From Gammaproteobacteria bacterium (GTDB taxonomy: Bacteria; Pseudomonadota; Gammaproteobacteria; Steroidobacterales; Steroidobacteraceae), in the NCBI GenBank assembly GCA_019242385.1, contig JAFAVO010000025.1:1-6967 (forward strand): a DNA stretch of 6,967 nucleotides, read 5' to 3'. The notes beneath the pieces are model-generated. The model was not told where the DNA came from. It was given only the letters and a program-made list of their open reading frames with translations, and made no database searches. Positions 1 to 5,606 of the stretch are shown one piece after another (within the stretch, counting starts at the first letter, position 1; the number at the start of each line of letters is the position of its first letter). The position numbers and the translations under genes were made by a program.

Positions 1-426
1 ATCGAGGCCGCCTGGGGTCTCGGGTCCGCAGTCGTGGGAGGCGAAGTCACACCGGACCGGTGGGTGCTCGGCAAGATCACCGGCGAGATCTCCACCCGCG
101 AGATCTCCGACAAGGCGATCCGGCACGCTCCGGTGGCTGCGGGCGGAGTCGAGTCGGTGGCGGTGGAGGAGCAGTACCGGCGCGCGCCGTGCCTGAGCGA
201 TGCGGAGTTGCAGGAGCTGCGCTCGCTGGCGCGGCGTATCGAGCGTCACTATGGGTGTGCCCAGGACATCGAGTGGGCCATCGACCGGCGCAGCGGCGGC
301 ATCCTGATGCTGCAGAGCCGGCCGGAGACGGTCTGGTCGGCGCGCGATGCCGAGCCGCTCGCGAAGCGCGAGGAGGACCCGCTGATGCACCTCATGTCCA
401 TCTTTGGAACCCGCCGGTGCCGCTGA
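1..426 (+). CDS. PEP synthase-like ATP-binding (dikinase) protein, C-terminal part only
   Basis: The gene is cut by the left edge; 141 codons remain, open from base 1 to TGA at 424-426. The visible part is the end of the PEP/pyruvate-binding ATP-grasp domain (PPDK_N type) of pyruvate, water dikinases. Seen: an EAAWGLGSAVVGGEVTPD stretch at the left edge, a CLSDAEL segment, the DIEWAID acidic motif that helps bind Mg-ATP, and the domain-closing LQSRPETVW. A full PEP synthase (about 790 residues) would continue into the swivelling domain with the phosphorylated histidine. Here the protein ends about 27 residues after LQSRPET, so it is a stand-alone ATP-binding half. Known relatives with this split are phenylphosphate synthase subunits and other two-component dikinases. 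It overlaps the next gene by 10 bases. Family assignment is firm; the phosphorylated substrate is unknown, and the histidine-bearing partner is not in the window. Confidence 0.85.
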   Translation: MEAAWGLGSAVVGGEVTPDRWVLGKITGEISTREISDKAIRHAPVAAGGVESVAVEEQYRRAPCLSDAELQELRSLARRIERHYGCAQDIEWAIDRRSGGILMLQSRPETVWSARDAEPLAKREEDPLMHLMSIFGTRRCR

Positions 427-935
427 CCGCGCAGGATGTCGCCGAGATCACCCGACTGCTCGAGGAGTCGGACTTCGATGAGCTGCATCTCGAGCAGGAC
501 GGCCTCAAGCTCACGCTGAGGCGCGCCGCGGCGACGGGCCGGCCGGAAACGCCGAGCGCATCGCAAGCACCTGCGTCCCGACGAGCGACGAGCGGTGCCT
601 CCGCTGCAGCTGCCGCGGCCGAGGCTGATGCCCCAGTGCACGGAGCGCGCGGCGATTTGCCCTCATCCAAGGCGTCTTCGTCCCTCATCGATGTCGCGGC
701 TCCCCTCGTCGGAATTTTCTACCGGGCGCCACGGCCCGGCGCGTCGCCCTACGTCGAGGTCGGGGCGTCGGTGGAGGAGGACACCATCGTCGGCATCATC
801 GAGGTGATGAAGCTCATGAACGCCGTGCGCGCCGAGGTAAGGGGCACGGTGAGTGAGATTCTCGTCAAGGACGGCGCGGCGGTCGAATACGGCCAGGTGC
901 TGCTGCGGGTCGAGCCGGCGGGCGACCGTGGCTGA
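417..935 (+). CDS. Biotin carboxyl carrier protein, AccB type
   Basis: Protein of 172 residues that carries carboxybiotin between a biotin carboxylase and a carboxyltransferase. Residues 1-36 form a predicted helix plus beta hairpin (LLEESDFDELHLEQDGLKL) as in AccB N termini. Residues 37-85 are an Ala/Ser/Pro-rich flexible linker. Residues 92-170 are the biotinyl domain, with the biotin-attachment motif EVMKLMN (biotinylated Lys132) and the closing pattern GTVSEILVKDGAAVEYGQVL. The segment FYRAPRPGASPY (101-112) matches the 'thumb' loop typical of acetyl-CoA carboxylase BCCP. The start is GTG at 417, overlapping the previous gene by 10 bases; GGAA at 406-409 sits 7 bases upstream. Upstream in-frame sequence is a shadow of the previous gene. 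No biotin carboxylase is visible, and the direct neighbour is an OadA-type carboxyltransferase, so a role in ordinary fatty-acid synthesis is less likely (inference). Confidence 0.92.
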   Translation: MPLTAQDVAEITRLLEESDFDELHLEQDGLKLTLRRAAATGRPETPSASQAPASRRATSGASAAAAAAEADAPVHGARGDLPSSKASSSLIDVAAPLVGIFYRAPRPGASPYVEVGASVEEDTIVGIIEVMKLMNAVRAEVRGTVSEILVKDGAAVEYGQVLLRVEPAGDRG

Positions 936-2412
936 GATCGCGCTCGTCGACACTTCGCTTCGCGATGGCAACCAGAGCACCTGGGCCGCGGTCGGCATCG
1001 ACACGGCCAAGACACTGACCATCGCACCGGTCATGGATCGGGTGGGCTTCAAGGCGATCGACTTCACCACCTCGACGCACATGGGTGTCGCCGTGCGCTA
1101 CAAGCGCGAGGATCCCTGGGAGCGTATTCGCCTGATGGCCGCAGCGACTCCCAACACACCGCTGCAGTTCATGTCGACGGGCTTTCGCTTCATCTCCTGG
1201 GAGACCGCCAGCCCCGAGTTCATGGCGCTCGCCTTCGAGGTGCTGGCGCGCAACGGCATCCGGCGCTTCTGTCTCGCCGATCCGATGAACGACGCCGATT
1301 CCAACATCGCCTGTGCGCGGATGGTGAAGCGGGCGGGCGGGGAGTTCGTCATCGCGGCCCTGGTCTTCACCCTCAGCCCGATTCACGACGATCGCCATTA
1401 CGTCGCCGCGGCCGCCAAGCTCGCGGACTGCCCCGAGGTCGATGCCATCTACATCAAGGATCCCGGGGGCCTGCTCGCGCCGCGGCGCGCCAGCACGCTG
1501 ATTCCGGCGATCAAGGCCCGGATCGGCGCGAAGCCGCTCGAGCTGCACTCGCACTGTACGATCGGGCTCGGCGAGCTGCTGTACATGGATGCGGCCGAGT
1601 ACGGGGTGAACGCGGTGCAGTGCGCCTCGGGCGCGACCGCGGATGGGATCTCCAATCCGCCAGCGATGCGTGTGGTCGAGAACCTGCGATCCCTCGGCCA
1701 CACCGTGCCCGTCGACACCGCGGCGCTCGCAGCAGTGGATGCTTACTTCACCCGCCTCGCGCAAGCCGAAGGTCTTCCCGCCGGTGCGCCGCAACCCTTC
1801 GATGCCGCCTATCTGCGCCACCAGCTCCCGGGAGGGATGATCGGCACCATGCGCCGGCAGCTTGCAGAGCAGCGGCTCTCGCATCTCGAGCCGGAAGTCA
1901 TCGAGGAGATCGGCCGGGTGCGTGAGGAGCTCGGCTGGCCAATCGTCATGACCCCTTTCTCGCAGATACTCCTGACCCAGGCGCTGCTGAACGTCACCGG
2001 CCGCGAGCGCTACGCGGTCATTCCGGACGAGGCCATTCGCTATGCGCTCGGCCGCTTCGGCCGGCCCAACGTTCCAATCGCTGCGCACGTCATGGAGCGC
2101 ATCGAAGCCTTGCCGCGCACGCGCGAGCTGCGCGCCGAGCCGGCGATGCCTGCGCTCGCCGAGCTGCGGGCGCGGCTCGGCCGCGAGCTCCCGGACGAGG
2201 AGTTCCTGCTGCGGGCCACCATGCCCGCCACGCTCATCGATGCGATGCGTGCCGCAGGCCCCGCCGCGCGCCATTACGATCCGGAGGCGAAGCCGGTCAT
2301 GGAGCTGCTGCGCCGGGTGTTGCGGCTGCGTGGCGTCGCCGAGCTCAGCGTGGCGAAGCAGGATTTCAAACTCGAGCTGCGCAGCGCGACACGGGCGGCC
2401 TCCTCGCCATGA
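928..2412 (+). CDS. Biotin-dependent carboxyltransferase (OadA/PycB-like), probably non-pyruvate substrate
   Basis: Protein of 494 residues made of an HMGL-like TIM barrel (about 1-260) followed by the PYC/OADA conserved domain (about 270-450). The family transfers CO2 between carboxybiotin and a 2-oxo acid. Seen: DTSLRDGNQS (8-17; metal ligand Asp8 or Asp13 region, Arg12, Gln16), KDPGGLL with Lys177 at the position of the carbamylated active-site lysine, the metal-binding His207-x-His209, and the LPGGM motif of the second domain. By eye, the pyruvate-binding Arg of the family (LLRGQNLLGY region) aligns with Thr84, and the catalytic Thr of GxTSxP aligns with Ile241 (DGISNP), so substrate or mechanism probably differs. 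There is no C-terminal biotin domain; biotin comes from the upstream carrier. Residues 458-488 resemble an AccB N terminus. The start is GTG at 928, overlapping the carrier gene by 8 bases; no strong ribosome site is visible, so coupling is likely. No membrane subunits of a decarboxylase pump are seen. Confidence 0.88.
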   Translation: MAEIALVDTSLRDGNQSTWAAVGIDTAKTLTIAPVMDRVGFKAIDFTTSTHMGVAVRYKREDPWERIRLMAAATPNTPLQFMSTGFRFISWETASPEFMALAFEVLARNGIRRFCLADPMNDADSNIACARMVKRAGGEFVIAALVFTLSPIHDDRHYVAAAAKLADCPEVDAIYIKDPGGLLAPRRASTLIPAIKARIGAKPLELHSHCTIGLGELLYMDAAEYGVNAVQCASGATADGISNPPAMRVVENLRSLGHTVPVDTAALAAVDAYFTRLAQAEGLPAGAPQPFDAAYLRHQLPGGMIGTMRRQLAEQRLSHLEPEVIEEIGRVREELGWPIVMTPFSQILLTQALLNVTGRERYAVIPDEAIRYALGRFGRPNVPIAAHVMERIEALPRTRELRAEPAMPALAELRARLGRELPDEEFLLRATMPATLIDAMRAAGPAARHYDPEAKPVMELLRRVLRLRGVAELSVAKQDFKLELRSATRAASSP

Positions 2413-3323
2413 GCACCGCCGTGTTGCGCAGTGCTGCCGCGGCGCGTGCAACCGGTCCCATCCGGGGCGTAGTGTTCGATGTCGACGGCACGCTGCTTCT
2501 CAGCGACCGCGCGCTCGGCGGCTATGAGGTGCTGCCGGGGGCGATCGAGGTGCTGAGCGCGCTCAAGGAACGCCAGGTACCCTTCGCCCTGCTCACCAAC
2601 GGCAGCGCTTACCCGCCGGCAGAGCAGGCGGCGCGGCTGCGCGCAGTGGGGCTGCCGCTCGATGACGCGCAGATGCTGACTCCCTCGAGCATCGCCGCCG
2701 ATCTGATGCGTCGGCGTGGGGTCCGGCGGGCGCTGGTGCTCGGCCTGCATGGCGTCGGACATGCGTTGCGCGAGGCCGGTATCGAGACGGTCTATACGGG
2801 CGACGCGGGTGCAACCGAAGTCGACGGTGTCTTCGTCGGCTGGCACCCGGAGTGCGGCATGAAGGATATCGAGGCCGCATGCCGCGCGATCTGGGCCGGC
2901 GCGAAGCTCTACGTCGCCTCCGACGTGCCTTTTTTCGCCACCAGGCAGGGCCGCACCATCGGTTATTCCTTCGCCATTACCGCCGCGATTCGCCGGCTGA
3001 CGCGCGCGCCCATGACACTGACCGGCAAACCTTCGGTGCGTGCGCTGCGCTTCGCGGCACGCAGGCTCGGCGTACCGGTACAGGCCGTAGCGGTCGTGGG
3101 CGATGATCCGCTGGTCGAGGTGCTGATGGCGCGCCGGGCCGGCGCGACGGCCCTGGCCGTGACCACCGGCACGACATCCCGCGCCGAGTGGAGCCGACAG
3201 CGAGATACGCGCCGCCCGCACGAGGTGTTGACGGATCTGCGCGAAGTGCTCACGTGGGTCGCCGGCGGGGCCGCGCCCGGCACCCGCCGCACGCCCTCGG
3301 CCGGCCGCCGCGCGGCGAAGTGA
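2409..3323 (+). CDS. HAD-superfamily phosphatase, NagD-like (class IIA)
   Basis: Protein of 304 residues, likely a cytoplasmic Mg-dependent phosphatase for a small phosphorylated metabolite. Motif I is FDVDGTL with nucleophile Asp24 and acid/base Asp26; motif II is LLTNGS (Thr63); motif III is TGKPS (Lys207); motif IV is GDDPLVEV (Asp232, Asp233). The C2a cap lies between motifs II and III, including ASDVPFF and GRTIGYS, as in NagD and nitrophenyl/phosphoglycolate phosphatases. Motif IV departs from the usual GDxxxTD form: the last Asp is Glu. The last 30 or so residues are Arg/Ala/Gly-rich and look unstructured. ATG at 2409 overlaps the carboxyltransferase stop in an ATGA, which implies coupled translation. 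Its place between a dikinase-linked carboxylase module and catabolic genes suggests dephosphorylation of a pathway intermediate or side product (inference). Confidence 0.87.
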   Translation: MSTAVLRSAAAARATGPIRGVVFDVDGTLLLSDRALGGYEVLPGAIEVLSALKERQVPFALLTNGSAYPPAEQAARLRAVGLPLDDAQMLTPSSIAADLMRRRGVRRALVLGLHGVGHALREAGIETVYTGDAGATEVDGVFVGWHPECGMKDIEAACRAIWAGAKLYVASDVPFFATRQGRTIGYSFAITAAIRRLTRAPMTLTGKPSVRALRFAARRLGVPVQAVAVVGDDPLVEVLMARRAGATALAVTTGTTSRAEWSRQRDTRRPHEVLTDLREVLTWVAGGAAPGTRRTPSAGRRAAK

Positions 3324-3330
3324 GAGGAAG
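3323..3330 (+). promoter_or_regulatory. Ribosome binding site of the LigA-type gene
   Basis: The purine run AGAGGAAG starts in the stop codon of the phosphatase gene and ends 7 bases before ATG 3338. It is the strongest Shine-Dalgarno in the operon's left half and fixes the start of the LigA gene there rather than at in-frame upstream codons inside the phosphatase gene. Confidence 0.7.
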
Positions 3331-3337
3331 CCACACG

Positions 3338-3703
3338 ATGTCATCGAGCAAGCCGTATGCCGATATTCCCGGCACGACCATCTTCGACACGGATCAGGCT
3401 CGCCGCGGCTATCACCTGAATATGTTCTGCATGTCGCTGATGAAGCCGGAGAACCGGGCACGCTTCAAGGCGAACGAGCGCAGCTACCTGGACACCTGGC
3501 CGATGACCGAGGAGCAGAAGAGTGCGGTGCTCGACCGCGACTACAACCGCATGATCTCACTCGGTGGCAACATCTACTTTCTCGCCAAGCTGTTCGCGAC
3601 CGACGGTAAGAGCTTTCAATACGTCGCCGCGCAGATGGCCGGCATGTCCCAGGAGGACTACGCCAGGATGATGTCGAGCGGCGGCCGCACGCCGCGGGCT
3701 TGA
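3338..3703 (+). CDS. ligA: LigA-type alpha subunit of class III extradiol (protocatechuate 4,5-) dioxygenase
   Basis: Protein of 121 residues, all helical in this family, with strong LigA signatures: DIPGTTIFD (9-17), RRGYHLNMFCMSLMKPENR (22-40), RFKANERSYLD (42-52), DRDYNRMISLGGNIYFLAKL (66-85), TDGKSFQ (88-94), MAGMSQEDYARMM and GGRTP near the end. In LigAB, the alpha subunit caps the active site of the iron-bearing beta subunit LigB, which opens the ring of protocatechuate or related catechols; LigA alone has no iron site. It is slightly shorter than LigA of sphingomonads, as the tail after GGR is cut short. The start is ATG 3338, 14 bases after the phosphatase stop. No ligB follows; a dehydrogenase does. 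Family membership is clear; partner and ring substrate are unknown, and the symbol denotes the family only. Confidence 0.88.
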   Translation: MSSSKPYADIPGTTIFDTDQARRGYHLNMFCMSLMKPENRARFKANERSYLDTWPMTEEQKSAVLDRDYNRMISLGGNIYFLAKLFATDGKSFQYVAAQMAGMSQEDYARMMSSGGRTPRA

Positions 3704-3715
3704 GCAGTCACCGGC

Positions 3716-3720
3716 GGAAG
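3716..3720 (+). promoter_or_regulatory. Ribosome binding site deciding the dehydrogenase start
   Basis: GGAAG ends 6 bases before ATG 3727 and touches the other in-frame ATG at 3721. This spacing favours ATG 3727, which also gives the usual family N terminus (MRAALYYG). Confidence 0.55.
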
Positions 3721-3726
3721 ATGGCG

Positions 3727-4779
3727 ATGCGTGCAGCGCTCTACTACGGCCGCCAGGATCTGCGGCTGACCTCGGTACCGGAGCCCGAGCCCGGACCCGG
3801 CGAGGTGAAGCTGCGCGTCCGTTACAACGGGATCTGCGGCAGCGATCTGCTCGAGTACTACGACGGCCCGGTCACCACACGCAGCAGCCCGCACCCGCTC
3901 ACCGGGGTGCAGAACCCGGTCATCATGGGTCACGAGCTCTCGGGTGAGGTCGTGGCTCTGGGGGAGGGCGTCGAGGACCTCGGCATCGGCGATCTGGTCG
4001 CGGTCGAGCCCGTCGAGACCTGCGGGCGGTGCCTGTACTGCGGACTCGGTCAGTACAACCATTGCCCGGTGCTCGCGATCCAGGGCTACAACCGCGCCGG
4101 CGGGCTCGCCGACTACACCCTGGTGAAGCGGCCCCGCGCCCACAGGCTTCCGCACGGAGTTACCGCGCTCCAGGGCGCGCTGATCGAGCCGCTCGCCATC
4201 GCCTGGCACACCGTCAACCGTTGCGCGGTGAGCGCCGGGCAGATCGTCGCGATTCATGGTGCGGGGCCGATCGGGGCCGGAGCCTTTCTCACCCTGCGGC
4301 GCCGCGGAGTGGAAGCGATCGTGGTGGACCCGTCCCCGGCGCGGCGCGCCGCGCTCGCGCGCCTGGGCGCGCGTTTCCTCCTCGACCCGGGCGAGTGTGA
4401 TGTCGTCGCGGCGATCCGCGATCTCACCGGCGGCCGCGGCGCACACGCCTCGATCGACGCCGCCGGGGTGCCGCAGTCATTTGCCGCGATGCTGCACGGC
4501 ACGCGTATCGATGGAACCGCCGTGGTGGTTGCGATCCATCACCAGCCGGTCATCATTCCTCCCTTCGACCTGCTGATGCCCGAAGTGCAGCTGACCGGCG
4601 TGGCGCTGTCGGTCAACGCCTTCCCACCGGTCATCGAACAGATGGCGCACGGCAGCTATCCGCTCGAGGGTTGGGTGGAGACCATCCCCTTCGATGGGGT
4701 CATCGAGCAGGGGCTCGAGCGCCTGCGCCGCCAGCAGGGCATGAAGATCGTCGTGGATGTGGCAGGAGCAGCAGCGTGA
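3727..4779 (+). CDS. Zinc-dependent medium-chain alcohol dehydrogenase, 2,3-butanediol dehydrogenase-like
   Basis: Protein of 350 residues of the MDR superfamily; it oxidises a secondary alcohol or vicinal diol (or reduces the ketone) with NAD. Catalytic zinc ligands are Cys37 (GICGSD), His69-Glu70 (GHE) and the Glu94 region (VEPVETC). Structural zinc ligands Cys99, Cys102, Cys105 and Cys113 are all present. The Rossmann motif GAGPIG is at 178-183, and Asp201 (VVDPSPARR) at the end of the second strand favours NAD over NADP. The N-terminal half, including PHPLTG before the GHE motif, is typical of butanediol/sorbitol-type dehydrogenases. It follows the LigA gene by 23 bases, and its stop overlaps the next gene's GTG start. 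Exact substrate is not predictable; a diol or hydroxy intermediate of the pathway fits the context. Confidence 0.9.
   Translation: MRAALYYGRQDLRLTSVPEPEPGPGEVKLRVRYNGICGSDLLEYYDGPVTTRSSPHPLTGVQNPVIMGHELSGEVVALGEGVEDLGIGDLVAVEPVETCGRCLYCGLGQYNHCPVLAIQGYNRAGGLADYTLVKRPRAHRLPHGVTALQGALIEPLAIAWHTVNRCAVSAGQIVAIHGAGPIGAGAFLTLRRRGVEAIVVDPSPARRAALARLGARFLLDPGECDVVAAIRDLTGGRGAHASIDAAGVPQSFAAMLHGTRIDGTAVVVAIHHQPVIIPPFDLLMPEVQLTGVALSVNAFPPVIEQMAHGSYPLEGWVETIPFDGVIEQGLERLRRQQGMKIVVDVAGAAA
4764..4768 (+). promoter_or_regulatory. Ribosome binding site for the GTG-start SDR gene
   Basis: AGGAG lies 7 bases before GTG 4776, inside the end of the upstream dehydrogenase gene. It supports the GTG that overlaps the upstream TGA as the true start. 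Confidence 0.7.
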
Positions 4780-5606
4780 AGTGTGCGGAGCTCTTCAGCG
4801 TTGCCGGCCGGGGCGCGATCGTCACCGGTGCCGGCAGTGGACTCGGACTGGCTATTGCGGAAGCGCTCGCCGAGAACGGCGCGCGGGTCACGCTGCTCGA
4901 CATCGACGCCGGGCGCATCGAAGCCGAGATACAGCGCCTGGCGCGCCACGGTTACGACGTGCGCGGCGCGGTGGTCGACGTGTCCGACCACGCGGCGCTC
5001 GAGGGTGCTTTCGATGCAGCGCTCGCCGCGCATGGGCGCCTCGACATCGTGTTCGCCAATGCCGGGGTCGATTCGGGCCCCGGATTCGTGAGCGGCTGGT
5101 TCGGTGCGAACCGCACGCGCAATCCGGCCGGTGCTCTCGAGAGCTACAGCGACGAGCGCTGGAACCGTGTCATCGACGTCAACCTCACCGGGGTATTCGC
5201 CACGTTGCGCGCCGCAGCGCGGCGCATGAAGTCACAACGCTCGGGCAAGCTCATCGTCACCACCTCCGTCGCAGGCTATCAATGCGAGCCGGCCATCGGC
5301 TCGGCGTACATGGCGGCCAAAGCCGGTGCGGCACATCTGATGCGCTGCGTCGCCCACGAGCTTGCCGCCTACAACATCACGGTCAATGCGATCGCGCCTG
5401 GATTCTTCGTCACCAACATCGGCGGTGGACACGCCAAGGATCCGGAGGTGCAGCGCTCCATGGCAGCGGTGATGCCGATGCACCGCGTCGGCTTTCCGGA
5501 GGATATCAAGGGCCTGGCGCTGTTCCTCGCCTCTCCGGCCTCCGCATATCTCACCGGACAGCAGATCACCATCGATGGCGGCTGGACTTTAGGACCGGCG
5601 GATTGA
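4776..5606 (+). CDS. Short-chain dehydrogenase/reductase (classical SDR)
   Basis: Protein of 276 residues, an NAD(P)-dependent oxidoreductase of the classical SDR family. The nucleotide-binding motif TGAGSGLG spans 17-24; Asp42 (LLDIDAGR) at the end of the second strand suggests NAD. The NAG motif starts at Asn95. The catalytic residues are Ser164, Tyr178 and Lys182 (YMAAK), with the cofactor-binding stretch NAIAPGFFVT after them and the C-terminal TIDGGW. Between NAG and the helix with DVNLTG there is a longer than usual loop (about 102-122, including SGWFGANRTRNP) that may shape the substrate pocket. GTG 4776 forms a GTGA overlap with the previous stop. Paired with the neighbouring zinc dehydrogenase, it probably acts on the next hydroxyl or keto group of the same pathway (inference); the substrate is unknown. 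Confidence 0.92.
   Translation: MKCAELFSVAGRGAIVTGAGSGLGLAIAEALAENGARVTLLDIDAGRIEAEIQRLARHGYDVRGAVVDVSDHAALEGAFDAALAAHGRLDIVFANAGVDSGPGFVSGWFGANRTRNPAGALESYSDERWNRVIDVNLTGVFATLRAAARRMKSQRSGKLIVTTSVAGYQCEPAIGSAYMAAKAGAAHLMRCVAHELAAYNITVNAIAPGFFVTNIGGGHAKDPEVQRSMAAVMPMHRVGFPEDIKGLALFLASPASAYLTGQQITIDGGWTLGPAD
5591..5594 (+). promoter_or_regulatory. Ribosome binding site for the TTG-start binding-protein gene
   Basis: AGGA (within TTTAGGA) lies 8 bases before TTG 5603. It makes the TTG, which overlaps the SDR stop as TTGA, the preferred start over ATG 5627. Confidence 0.5.

Noticed and set aside
60..416. Upstream extension of the biotin carrier frame
   Set aside because: It overlaps the intact dikinase-domain frame and has no homology-like pattern. 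The AccB-like N terminus starts right after GTG 417.
865..2451. Long leftward open frame (528 codons) opposite the carboxyltransferase gene
   Set aside because: It mirrors a real gene with clear family motifs, has no recognisable domain and is rich in Arg, Gly and His, as expected for the antisense of GC-rich coding DNA.
3188..3337. N-terminal extension of the LigA-type protein inside the phosphatase gene
   Set aside because: The phosphatase reading frame is the supported one there, and the strong ribosome site before ATG 3338 gives a normal LigA start.
2274..3461. Leftward open frame (395 codons) spanning the phosphatase gene
   Set aside because: Antisense shadow crossing three real genes; no motifs and no ribosome site in a sensible place.
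3700..3726. TTG 3700 or ATG 3721 as the zinc dehydrogenase start
   Set aside because: TTG 3700 has no ribosome site and ATG 3721 directly abuts GGAAG. ATG 3727 has proper spacing and the family-typical N terminus, though ATG 3721 cannot be fully excluded.
3658..4446. Leftward open frame (262 codons) opposite the zinc dehydrogenase gene
   Set aside because: Antisense shadow; the sense strand has complete zinc and NAD-binding motifs.
4757..5602. Rightward frame extending the binding protein upstream through the SDR gene
   Set aside because: The upstream part is Arg/His/Gly-rich out-of-frame translation of the SDR gene. The real protein begins with a signal peptide at about 5603.
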